Assembly (NCBI GenBank): GCA_003116995.1
Contig: BDSL01000013.1
Location: forward strand, 682,001 to 746,000
DNA length: 64,000 nt
Reading direction: 5' to 3'
DNA from: Yamagishiella unicocca
Taxonomy: Eukaryota; Chlorophyta; Chlorophyceae; Chlamydomonadales; Volvocaceae
This document shows, one piece after another, positions 46,601 through 56,100 of this stretch. Position numbers and translations under genes: made by a program. Within the stretch, counting starts at the first letter, position 1, and every line of letters starts with the position of its first letter. Below the pieces are notes generated by a model. It did no database searches and had not been told where the DNA came from. It saw only the letters and a program-made list of their open reading frames with translations.

Positions 46601-49600
46601 AAGAGGAGGACGGAAGCGAAAGCGAGGAGGAGGAGGAGGAGGAGGAGAAGACAAAGGTGGCGGCGGCGGCGTCTCGAAAGCGCGGTAAGGGCGCTGCCGG
46701 CGGCGGCGGCGGCAGCGGCAGCGGCAGCGACTCGGGTGACGAGGAGGGCGGCAAGGCGGAGGGCGAAGAGGAGGAGGAGGAGGAGGACGAGGGAATGGAC
46801 GACGAGGCCATGTTCAAGATGGACGAGAAGCTGGCGGCGTATTTCAAGAGCATGGTGGGCGGCAGGGCGGGCAGCGCGGCGGCTTCGGAGCGGGCGGCGG
46901 CGCTGGTCAACTTCCGGCTGCGGGCGCTGGCGCTGCTGGAGGTGTACGCCAAGAAGGTGAGACGGTTGGCGGTTGGTGGTTGGTGGTTGGGGGGACTCGT
47001 GGGCAGCCGCTGCTGCAGCCAGCTGTCGGCGTCGACCTCGCCGTTGCTCCCACCCGCTCGTCTCCCGCCTGTTCCCCCTCCACCGCCACCCCCCCTACGG
47101 ATTTCCTCGCACACACCCCCTCATACCGACATACGACCCCCGACTTCAGTTCTATTCTAAACATTTTTCCTTCGTACACGGGTTTCCTTGCAACCCCGGG
47201 TCTCCTCGCTACCCCACCTCTGCCCCCGTGCTTCCCTCACCCCACCCTCACCCCACCCTCACCCCACCCTCACCCCGCCCCCTCACCCCCCCCCTCACCC
47301 CGCCCCCTCACCCCGCCCCCTCACCCCGCCCCCTCAGAGCCCCAACAGCCCGCTGCTGCTGGCCAGCCTGGTGCCGCTGCTGCGGGCGCTAGCAACCGCC
47401 TCGCGCCCCGGGGGGCAGCCCCAGGTGGCCACCCGGCTGCGGGGCGTGCTCGCCAACAAGCTCTGCAAGTGCAGGTGGGGCGGGGCCTGCCTGCTACCTG
47501 CCTGGTGCCCGGGGGAGTGGCAGCCAGCTAAGGGCGGACGGGGGGTGGGCCGAAGGGATGGGGGGGAGATCACGGGCGCGGACTGCCGAGGGGTTGGCAA
47601 CCGTCTAGGAGGCCGAAGGGCTGGGGGGGAGACCACGGGCGCGGAATGCGGGAAGGATGTGGCTGGGCAAGGGGCCGGCGGCGGCTGCCCCTACTTGCCC
47701 TAAACCCTAAAACCCTGGAACCCTAAAACATTAAACCGTAAACCGTAAACCGTAAACCGTAAACCGCAGGTGCAAGTTGGACGCGGCTGCCCTTGGCGGG
47801 ATAGAGGGCTACTCCGTGGCTCTGAAGCGGCTGCTGTACGAGGCCTCCCGCAATCGTGACAAGGAGGTGGCGGCGGTGGCGCTGCCGGCCTTCATGGCGC
47901 TGGTGCGCGCGGGTGCAGCGGCAGCGGAGACCGAGGGTGAGCACGTTATGCGAGGGGGGAGGAGAGGGGAGGAAGGGGGTTTTGAGGAAGACCCGTGGAT
48001 GCGAGATAAAACCGTTTAGAAAAGACGTTTCGAGATGCATGCTGGAGAACTTGGGTGAGGATACGAGGGGGGAGGAAGGGGGGAGGAGGGGGGGAGGAGG
48101 AGGGGAGGAAGGGGGGAGGAGGGGGGAGGAGGAGGGGAGGAAGGGGGGAGGAGGAGGGGAGGAAGGGGGGAGGAGGGGGTTGATCGGGTGGCTGAGCCGG
48201 GCATGGGCCCTGGCGAGGGGGGGTGCGGGCCGGGGGGGGAGAGAGAGTATTCCGGTGAACGAACAAGCCGGACATGCCTGGGGGGGAGAGGGGGTTATGT
48301 GTTTTTGTCTGGCCATGAGGCGGTGGGGATGGGAGGTTATGTGTTTTACGTCGGGCCATGAGATGGTGGGAGCGAAGGCAAAGGGAAGCCGGGGCGCATT
48401 CTTTTTCCCTCGTTGGCTGGACCCCCACCCGCTCGGCATCCCCTCTCGTAAACCCCTCTGCTCCCCCCGCCGCCGCCGCCTCCCCCACCCCACCCCCACC
48501 CCATCCCCACCCGCTCCCAGTGCACCAGCTAAAATAGATTTCCGTGTATCCGCGGACGATGCGCCCCCTCTCACCTCTAGTGCCTGTCGCGTAAACGGTT
48601 TTTATGTCCCCCCACCCCCCACCCCCACCTCCCGCAGTGGCCGAGGCCGCCCGCGCCGCCTTCCGCGCCGCCCTGTCGGACCTGCTGACGAAGAAGAAGA
48701 CGCGCCTGCAGCCCTCGGCCATGGCGGCCGCCTTCCGCGCCGCGCCCTCCGCCAGCCTGCCCTCCCTGGACCTGCTGCTGCAGCACGTGACCGCGGGCCG
48801 CAACGCGCACGTCCGCGTGCAGGCGGCGGAGCTGCTGGCGCGGGTGTTCAGGGCGCCGCCGGAGGGGCTGGCGGCGGCGCTGGCGGGCGCGACGGGCGGC
48901 GCACTGGGCTCCGCGCTGGCGGCGTGTGCGGCTGGGTTGGGACTCAAGATCAAGCAGCACGGGCGGTCTGCGCAGGTACGTGATATCATGGGGTTGGTGT
49001 GTATGAGTGTGGGTGTGGGTGGGTGGTGGGTGGTGGTGGTGGGGGGGGGTGCTCGAGGGTCATGGCTTGGCTCCGCTGCCCCATCCCACGAGGTGGCAAC
49101 CGACCGACCCACACTGCCACAACCGACCCACAACCGACCCAGACTTGCCCGCCGCTTCGCCCGACCGCCGCCCCATGCCGCTCCTCGCGTCGTGACACCC
49201 GCAGGCGGCCGTGACGGTGGCGGAAGCGCTGAAGCGGCTGCTGGCCGGCAAGCGCGCGGCTGAGGTTCTGGGAGCAGACAAGATCAGCGCCATTGCGAAG
49301 GCGGTGGTCACGGTGCAGGTGCGCTGGATGGCGTGGCGGCGGCGTTCGGGTATTTGGGGGTTTGGCTTAGAAACCGTTTACGCAACAAGGACGGCGTTGG
49401 GGGGTTACAATAAAAGAACCGGTAACGCGACTGAGGAAATGTAGCGTGTGCAGAGCCTTGGGGGGGGGAGGGGAGGGGGTTTTGATAAGAGAATCCGCGA
49501 ATCCACGGCCGACAAACCGAGGGCGGTGAAGGTGATGGTCCAGTGGCGCGCCAAAGAGCGGGAGCGGAGGCGCGGCTGAGGTGTAGGGATAGGCAACGTT

Positions 49601-50921
49601 GACTGTAGCCAAGTATGGCGCTAAAAAAGGGGACTAGGCGATAAATGGAAAGGCGGCTGGAAGGGGCGCTGGTCATAAAGAAAGAGGCGCTGGTCATAAA
49701 AGCGTAGGATAGCTGTAAGAAGAAGTGGATGCAACGGACGAGGAGGCGAGGACGGAAGTGGAGCGCAGCCCGGAAAACGAGGGGAGGGGGGTCGGAGGAA
49801 AACCCATGGGCCGACCCATAGGGAGGAAAGCAGGGGTGGCCGCAGGTGTCATCTGTTGGCCCCCAAAGTGGTACTGCTGGCACACACTCCAGAGCCTGGG
49901 GAGGGAGGCTCCGGTGCCCGACGCCGCCACCGCCCATCTGCCCCACCACTCCGGTGTCCAGGGGCTTTCCGCGGCTCGGTCTAGCTTGCCCCAGCACACC
50001 ACCAAAAGGACGCCACGCCACTCGCTTGTGGTGATGAATGGCGGCATCGTCCTGCCCCGTGCTTGATGCCTCCCACCGCTCCTTGCTCCACACGATATTC
50101 ACCGCCACCGACGGCCCCTCCTCCCCTCCTCCATACACGCGCGCACCTCCCGCCAGAGCCTGGAGTCGGCCCCGAAGGTGGACAAGCCCCTACGCCGCCT
50201 GTGTGACGCAATGGCCCTGGGCCCGCTGCTGGAGAAGACGAAACCCGACCCCGCGCTCGCTGCTCGCATCCTCAAGGCCCGTCCCGACAGAGCGCCGCAG
50301 CCGGACAAGGACGCGGCGGCTGGAAAGCAGGACGCGGCCAACAACAAGGCGGCTGGAAAGGCCAAGGGCAAGGATGGAGAGGGGAGCGCAAAGGCCGGGA
50401 AGGCGGGCGCCAAGGGGGCAGCAGGGGAGAAGGGCAAGGCCGACAAGAAGCGGAAGCCGCGGGATGAGGATGGGGATGGGGACGGGGATGAGGAGGGGCA
50501 TGGCAGTGAGGAGGCCGATATGGGCGGTAGTGACAGCGAGGATGGTGACGGGGCTTCTGAGGGGGGCTCGGACTCGGATGATGAACCGAGCAGCTCCGGG
50601 CGGGAGGATGATGACGAGGAGGATGGGAGCGAGGAGGAGGAGGAGGCACGGGGTGGCGGCGGTGCTGGAGGCCGGGGGGGTGGTCGTGCTGGAGGCCGGG
50701 GGGGCGCGGCGGCAGGGGCGGGCGGGACGGCAGGGGCGGGCGGGGCGGGGTTCGGTCCAAGCCGGGTGAGGGGCAGCCGGGCTCCAAGGCCGTGCAGGGT
50801 AAGGGCAAGGGGCCGAAGCAGCAGCAGCCGTCCGGCAGTCCCGCTAAGAAGGCCCGCAGGTAGTGTGCGGTCGGCGAAGAGGCAGGGGCAGGGGCAGGGG
50901 CAGGATGTTGTTGGCCGCTGA
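37675..50921 (+). CDS. POL5: DNA polymerase V/phi family, MYBBP1A-like nucleolar protein
   Basis: Sixteen exons: 37675-37761, 37884-37922, 38089-38250, 38776-38946, 39233-39499, 39818-40513, 41286-41426, 41807-41971, 44402-44539, 44769-45486, 46340-46956, 47338-47474, 47770-47936, 48638-48975, 49205-49318, 50157-50921. All phases agree; 1,573 aa. The N-terminus has the POL5/MYBBP1A layout (VLQYFWDLASYDE, a HEAT-like helical repeat, KLLEYHLRRC, VYTLRRLVRGLGSSR, ARQGYATALAGLL). Later come an Ala/Lys-rich insert (about 365-400), a very acidic Glu/Asp tract (about 930-1010), KKRK-type nuclear signals and an acidic tail with Gly repeats. Family members act in the nucleolus in rDNA transcription and pre-rRNA processing; despite the name, polymerase activity is not their established role. 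The product is longer than the usual 1,000-1,350 aa because of low-complexity inserts. The true C-terminus may lie in another frame (see findings). Confidence 0.9.
38505..38620. repeat. Trinucleotide-rich tract (GCT/GCG)n
   Basis: Imperfect CTG/CGG triplet array in intron 3 of POL5. It reads as Ala, Cys or Gly runs in different frames. Confidence 0.8.
39663..39735. repeat. (CCCCT)n microsatellite
   Basis: About fourteen CCCCT units in intron 5 of POL5, directly before a family 2 repeat. Confidence 0.95.
39738..39788 (+). repeat. Dispersed repeat family 2 copy near a 3' splice site
   Basis: CGCCCACTATCCTGTCG, then TGTCAACGGTTTTCACGTCA. It ends 29 nt before POL5 exon 6. Confidence 0.75.
41208..41280 (+). 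repeat. Dispersed repeat family 2 copy abutting a 3' splice site
   Basis: Same 70-bp sequence as the copy at 30156-30225, including the upstream TCCTCGCTGTCCGCCGACC part. It ends only five bases before POL5 exon 7, so it supplies the pyrimidine-rich acceptor context. Confidence 0.8.
41724..41780 (+). repeat. Dispersed repeat family 4 copy
   Basis: Contains GTTACCGGTTCTTTTATTG and TAACCCCCC. Its reverse complement is found at 49410-49452 in a later POL5 intron. Confidence 0.65.
42105..42938 (-). mobile_element. Dispersed 820-bp element, copy B
   Basis: Reverse-orientation partner of copy A (33952-34775), in intron 8 of POL5. It starts with a family 1 end (TTCGAGGGAAACCCGTGGAT) and finishes at GAGGAGACGGGATACC. 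Differences from copy A are small substitutions and indels. No coding capacity is recognised. Confidence 0.8.
43330..43560. repeat. Minisatellite of 27-48-bp units
   Basis: Repeated GGCTGCTGGACGCCGGGG and TGGGTGCTGCGGCTGCTG blocks in intron 8 of POL5. Confidence 0.85.
44033..44214. repeat. 91-bp tandem duplication with an internal C/G-rich hairpin
   Basis: 44033-44123 and 44124-44214 are essentially identical. Each starts CCCGATGAGAAGAACGG and ends with CCCCACCCC, a short TCGTTACGG-containing loop, then GGGGTGGGGTGGGG, which can pair as a hairpin. It lies in intron 8 of POL5. Confidence 0.9.
45616..45640 (-). repeat. Truncated dispersed repeat family 1 copy
   Basis: Only the right end remains, in reverse orientation: GGTTTCGAGGAAGGCCCGTG. 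It lies in intron 10 of POL5. Confidence 0.55.
45667..45710 (-). repeat. Dispersed repeat family 2 copy, reverse orientation
   Basis: GAAAACCGTTTTACGCGAC followed by GGGACAGGATAGTTGGCG, the reverse complement of the family consensus. It lies in intron 10 of POL5. Confidence 0.65.
46152..46230 (+). repeat. Dispersed repeat family 1 copy
   Basis: CCCAGTTCTCCAGCATGCAT to GGCATCCACGGGTCTCCCTC, full 80-bp form. It lies in intron 10 of POL5, 110 bp before exon 11. Confidence 0.75.
47698..47769. repeat. Interstitial telomere-like tract plus derived 7-bp repeats
   Basis: CCCTAAACCCTAAAACCC (complement of TTTTAGGG), degenerating into five TAAACCG units that run up to the acceptor of POL5 exon 13. 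Confidence 0.8.
47979..48060 (-). repeat. Dispersed repeat family 1 copy, reverse orientation
   Basis: GAGGAAGACCCGTGGATGCG to GATGCATGCTGGAGAACTTG. It lies in intron 13 of POL5, about 45 nt after the donor site. Confidence 0.75.
48062..48180. repeat. Polypurine array (GGGGGGAGGAGG)n
   Basis: About 120 bp of GGGGAGGAAGGGGGGAGGA-type units in intron 13 of POL5. Confidence 0.9.
48558..48610 (+). repeat. Diverged dispersed repeat family 2 copy near a 3' splice site
   Basis: GATGCGCCCCCTCTC followed by CTGTCGCGTAAACGGTTTTT. It ends 27 nt before POL5 exon 14. Confidence 0.55.
49410..49452 (-). repeat. Dispersed repeat family 4 copy, reverse orientation
   Basis: GGTTACAATAAAAGAACCGG and GAGGAAATGTAGC, the reverse complement of 41724-41780 with scattered substitutions. 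It lies in intron 15 of POL5. Confidence 0.65.
49484..49535. repeat. Dispersed repeat family 3 copy
   Basis: GATAAGAGAATCCGCGAATC and CGGCCGACAAACCGAGGGCG. An inverted copy lies at about 30240-30278 and a truncated one at 53258-53275 in the sulfatase gene. Confidence 0.6.
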
Positions 50922-53104
50922 TGGGGGCTGGCTGTGCTAAACTTGAACGCGTGGCGTCGTGGGGGCCGGTGGGGGGAGTGCGGGTGGCTGGCTCGCGGCG
51001 TGGATGGCGCGTAGGCGTGGGGGCGATCAGGTGTGAGGTGAGTTACCCTTTCTTGTGTGGGGGAGAGCGGTTAGAGGAGATGTCATAAGCGCTATTAGGT
51101 CGTGGCACACTTCGCCGCCCTGGGGACCTACGGCTTGCAGGTGCTTCCTAGCGGGTGTTCGATGCCGGCGGAGAGTATTAGGGTTGTAGGGACTTATCCT
51201 GGGTGGAGATCACCTTGCTAATGGATGGGATTAGGCGCGGGCGCGTCTGCGTCTCCTGTGTAATGGATTCGGATTGCCGCCTGCCATCTCGCTCCCTCAG
51301 CCTACCCGGAGCTCATCGGCACAGCATCCCTGAACAGCCGCTTCGACCCGCTCCTTCTCTAGTGGCCAGGTAAAATCGGTACAGCAGCGACAGTTACATA
51401 CGTATAAAGCCGCCACCCGACCTGCACAGAACGCGCAGTGTTGAACAGAACCGATCCGGTCATTCCCGTGAAAAAATACAGATGGAATGGCGTGTTTAAG
51501 GTGGCTTTAAGGATCGAAGCGTCCGCTCGAGGATCCTAGACTGGCCGCCTGCGAAACGGCTCAGCAGCGCTCCGTCTCATTTCTTCCGTGCGAAAAGCCC
51601 GACATGGCAGCCGCGCCGTCGAACGCTCGAGCGCTGCCGCTCCTATCGTTAGTCTTCACCCCTAGTTGCCCCGATCATTGGGGATGCACGCATTGCAAAC
51701 CGCCAACACAACAACAGCCACAACAGCCGGTTGGGCCTGGGCGAGAGCCGCGACCCGGTCAATGAACCGAACATGCGCACGTGGAGGAGGTAACGGTCAC
51801 GCGTAAAGAGCGTTAACAGCCACCAGCCAACCCCCAACCCATAAGCATATTCAGGTAATAATCCTGCTGAGGTAAGGCCTCCTTGCTGCGGCGAGTTGAG
51901 GCCGCAGGCACCAGCGACGTCAAAACGAATCGAGTGACAAAAATACACGATGCGTATGTATGTATTAGGTGCGCGCCGAGCCATAGTAGGAAGACGGCTC
52001 GTCGACGAAACTATATGCGGGAACTAAAGAAACCAACGACAACGGAAAAGTGAGCAGCACCAGCCCGCCTCTAAGCGACCGCGGCAGCGACAGACCTGTC
52101 CGCGGCGTAAAGCTCGGCACCTGCGAAGCGCCTAACGGTATAAACGAGTGAGTTAAGGAAGCGCCAACCCTGCAGTACTACATTAATTATCATGGCATCC
52201 TAACGAGTCTACGATTTTTCTATCACATGTGCAGCGATAGTCCGTGGCCTTGGGTTCGAAGTCGCCACACTCATCCCTGCGCCCAGGCAGCGCCACCGGC
52301 TGCGCCCATCCCGCCGCACTCCTGCTGTACATGCAAGGTAATATCGCTCGGGATTGCGTCCTACCCGTCTGCTTCCCGCCAACCTCATGGCCGCTAAACC
52401 TCACAGATCTCACAACCTCGCAGCCTCGCGCGTTTTCCATGTTCTTGACACACCAACCTGGCCTGGCCCATCCTACGCCCCGTCAGCTATACAAAAAGCA
52501 TGCCAGTGTCTTCGCGGGAGTTTGTGGCCTTCTAGTACCCAGCCGGCCCTCCTAGTGCCTGCCCTGCAGCAGAGCTGGTCGAGCGGTCAGACCCCATGTC
52601 GGGCCCCTAATACACAAGTTTCACTATACTGTACTACACTGTACTTTCCAGGGCTGCGCGGGGTCGCGGCCCTGGAGGCACGTACGCAGCCGCACTGGTG
52701 CCCCGGGGGCTGGTGTGTGGGGGGGGGGGGTCGAGGAAGACCCTGGTGTGTGTGTGTGGTGGTGGGGGGGGCCACACAACCCGCCAGGAGTTGAAGGCGC
52801 TGCACACGGCTGCCCCCACTTCCCGGAGAGATCACCCTCGACCCCGGCTCCGTGTTCGCGCTAACCGCCTAGCTTGCAATTCATCATTCCTCGTATCCTT
52901 GGCTTGTTGAGCAGTGAAGGCCCTGCTGGGATTATCGCCTTCTAGGCGTACCTAGCGCCGGTGCGCGGTCTTCTGTGGGTCGCTTTACCGACCCGACGAG
53001 CCGCTGCCGCCTGTGTGTGTCGGACTGCCTGCCTGCTTGCCGAACCGCAAGTTGCGGCTGGTCAGGCGGAAAGGCGCCCTGGCGATGGCAGCCCGGTCGT
53101 CCGC
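50922..53104. other. Intergenic region between convergent POL5 and sulfatase genes
   Basis: It holds the 3' flanks of two convergent genes. A TGTAA motif on the plus strand near 51259-51263 could be the POL5 polyadenylation signal. No further gene is recognised; open frames here are short and featureless. If the sulfatase continues past the GAG|GTAACT site in its last exon, an extra exon could lie around 52.6-52.9 kb. Confidence 0.5.
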
Positions 53105-56100
53105 TCACGGCGCCGCGTCCTGAGTCCAAGTTACCTCATTGGAGGGATTGTAGATACTGCTACACTTCATAATGCGGAATTTAGTAAGACTGCCGTACAT
53201 GCTGTCGAAGCGTGGGTCCAAGGTCTGCGGGGGGCCGGGGGCGCGGGGCGGGGGGCTTGATAAGAGAATCCGCGGGGCGGGGGGGGGGGATGGGGCGCCC
53301 GCGGGGTGTGGGTGGGGATAGAGAGGGGGGGCCGCGAGGTGGGTTCGCTGAGCCGTGGGGGGAGCATGCCACGCATAGGGGCAGGCGCGCGCGTAACGCG
53401 CCCCTCCAGGCTACCCACCGCGCCTGTGTACCTGCTCCGAGTGCCGCGGGACCGGGCGCAACCCTGCCGCTTAAAACCCTGCCACCCCAAACCTGCCACT
53501 CGGTGTCAGCGGAGGGGCCGCGGCGACCAGTCGGGGCAACAAACCGCGTCGTGACGGTGGACTTGAGTGCTGCGCAAGGCCCCTCTGTGCAATGCCCATC
53601 ACAACAACAACAACAACGAACAACAACCACCTAACAACCATTACCTAACAACAGCAACGCGCGCACACGACTGGGCTTGGAGTTTTGGCATCGCGGCAGA
53701 GCAGGGAAAGCGTGCGCGGGCTCCGAGCCGAGCCCTCTCCGGTGGCCCACCCACACGCGCCCACACGCGCACGCCCACACGCGCACGCCCGCCCACGCCC
53801 ACTCCGCAACCCACGCTCCCTCACCCCAGAGAAGTTCAGCACGTCGCGCCCCGGGTGGAGCAGGCCGTAGGGGCTGCGGCAGGTGGGGCCGCTGCAGTGA
53901 ACCAGCACCGACAGCACAGCATCGAGCCGGTCCAAGATGCGGCTGGGCGCATCGGGCACTCTGCAGTAAGAAAGGGACGCGGCGGTTGGGGCGCAACGCA
54001 GTGGAGCGCTTAGGCGGGATAGGTGCGATGTGGGGTGGCGGCGAGCTCAGTCTGTGACCTGCACCGGGCCACTGCTGGCATGAGGCCTGCGACCGGCTGC
54101 GGAGGATCACTGAGCGGCAGGTGGTTGCCGTGATGGTTGCGATGGTTGCAGTGGTTGCGGTTGTGGTGTGAGGACCCGGCAGGTCTTAGGGACAACCAGG
54201 CGGTGCCGCGCTCATGCCCTGATGGGCACCGACTGCTCCACGATGCGGTACCGCAACGAGCCCGCCGGCCAGGGCAGCTCGGCCCCGCCTGGCGCACATC
54301 GAAAGGGTAGAAGCCAACCCTCTCACTCGCCTGCACGCCCTGTCACACTCCGAAGACCCTGGTTGCGTCACACTCTCCGCCAGGGACTTGCTCGCTGGCA
54401 CAACACCACTCTCCCGGCAAGCAACTGCGCCACCGCTGACCGCCGGATTCGGCCGAAAGGCCGCTTGCTGCTGCTGCTGCTGCTAGATGCTGGCGGCGCA
54501 ACGTGGCCTGACCCAGCCTCCACTTGGCCTCAAGAACACAGCAAAATACCCGCCCCCGCCCCCCCCCCCGGCTCATCTGTACGGCGACAACCCACCTGTT
54601 GTTTAATTCGTACGGGTCGGTCGAGAGGTCGTACAGCTCCTTGTTGCCCTGGCACCAAACCACGTATTTGTAGCAGGCCATGCCCGGGTCCACCACGAAG
54701 CGGGACGACAGCTGGTTGGAGCCCGAGTCGGGGAACAGCAGCGCGTCGGTGCAGAGCCGCAGCGCCTTGAAATGCGCTGACGTGTCCTCCTTGGTTTCGG
54801 AGCCGTCGCCGTTCCAGCCCTCGAGGATGACCCTGCGGCCAGCGAACCCGCGCGGGACGGGGACAGGGACAGGGACGCAGCGCGGGGCGGGGCGGGGCGC
54901 GCTTGGCTGGGCTGGCGGGCGTTTCAACAGAACCGACCGACCTGGCGGTTGGTGGTTGGTTAGGTGTGGCTGCGCGAGGGCGCGCGCGAAGGCGGGCGCG
55001 AAGGCGGATGTGGTGAGGGCGGTTGGTCGGCCGGGTTGTGCAGCAGTTGGTCGGGCGACTGGTGCGACAGTTGACCGGACGGTTGCAGACAGTTGGCCGG
55101 GCGGTTGGTGGGACAGTAAGTTGGTTGGGCGGGTGCTAAGGCAGTTGGTCGGGCGGTTGGACGGACGGTTGTTGCGGAGGACGAGCGGCGGCAGGGGGCC
55201 CAGCTCACGTGTCTCGTCTCCACCAGCTGGTCATGTCGGGCGACAACTCCAGGGAGGCCTCCGGGGCGCCGGCTGCGGCAGTGACCGACCGCCGCATGAG
55301 GCTCGCGTACGGCGGGAGCAGGCTGGGCGCCACAGGCAGCGGCAGGCCGTCCACGTCATCCGGCACCGGTAGGCCTACGGGAGCAGACGTGCGAGGGAGG
55401 GGGCGAGCCGTTGACCCAAATGAGGACGTAAAAAGGCCCCATGGGCCCCCGTCGTAATAATAAGGTCCCATCGGCCCCATCGCAATTGCGAACCACCGCA
55501 CCGAGAGGGTTCGCAGCAGCAGCCTTCCGGCAGCGCGACAAGCTGCCAGCCTGCCTGGCTGCCGCGTGCAAAGGAAAGGATCCTGCTAGGGCATCGGCGC
55601 AACGGCCGCTGTGTGGAACGACTCTCCGACCCGACACGCCCCGCAACGGCGCCCCCAGCCACCCGCTGGTGCGAGCCCCTCCCCCCGTTCCACTCCTTTC
55701 CCTTCAAGTGTTGCAACCCCCGGTACCGCTCCCCCGCTCGACGCCCCTCCCTGCACGTCCAGTGTCGGAATCCCTGTCACCCCGTCCTGCTCGCCGTGCC
55801 CTCCCGCGCTGCCCTGCACCGCCTTCACGCCTTTTCCACGACAAGCCCCCACTCCCCAGCCCCCTTCCCACGGGCTTCCTCGCCGCTTCCTTCCTCGCTG
55901 CGCCCCTTTCCCCCCCCACACCCACTCGCCGCATCTCCTCACCCGCCAGCGTCAGTAGCGTGGGGGCGATGTCCACCATGTTGCCCTGGTACGACAGCAC
56001 CTGCCCGGCAGCCACCCCTGGACCCCGGATGTAGAAAGGCACCCGGACGTCCTCCTCGATGGGCAGGTTCTTCCCGTCCAGCAGCGAAAAGGCACCCATG

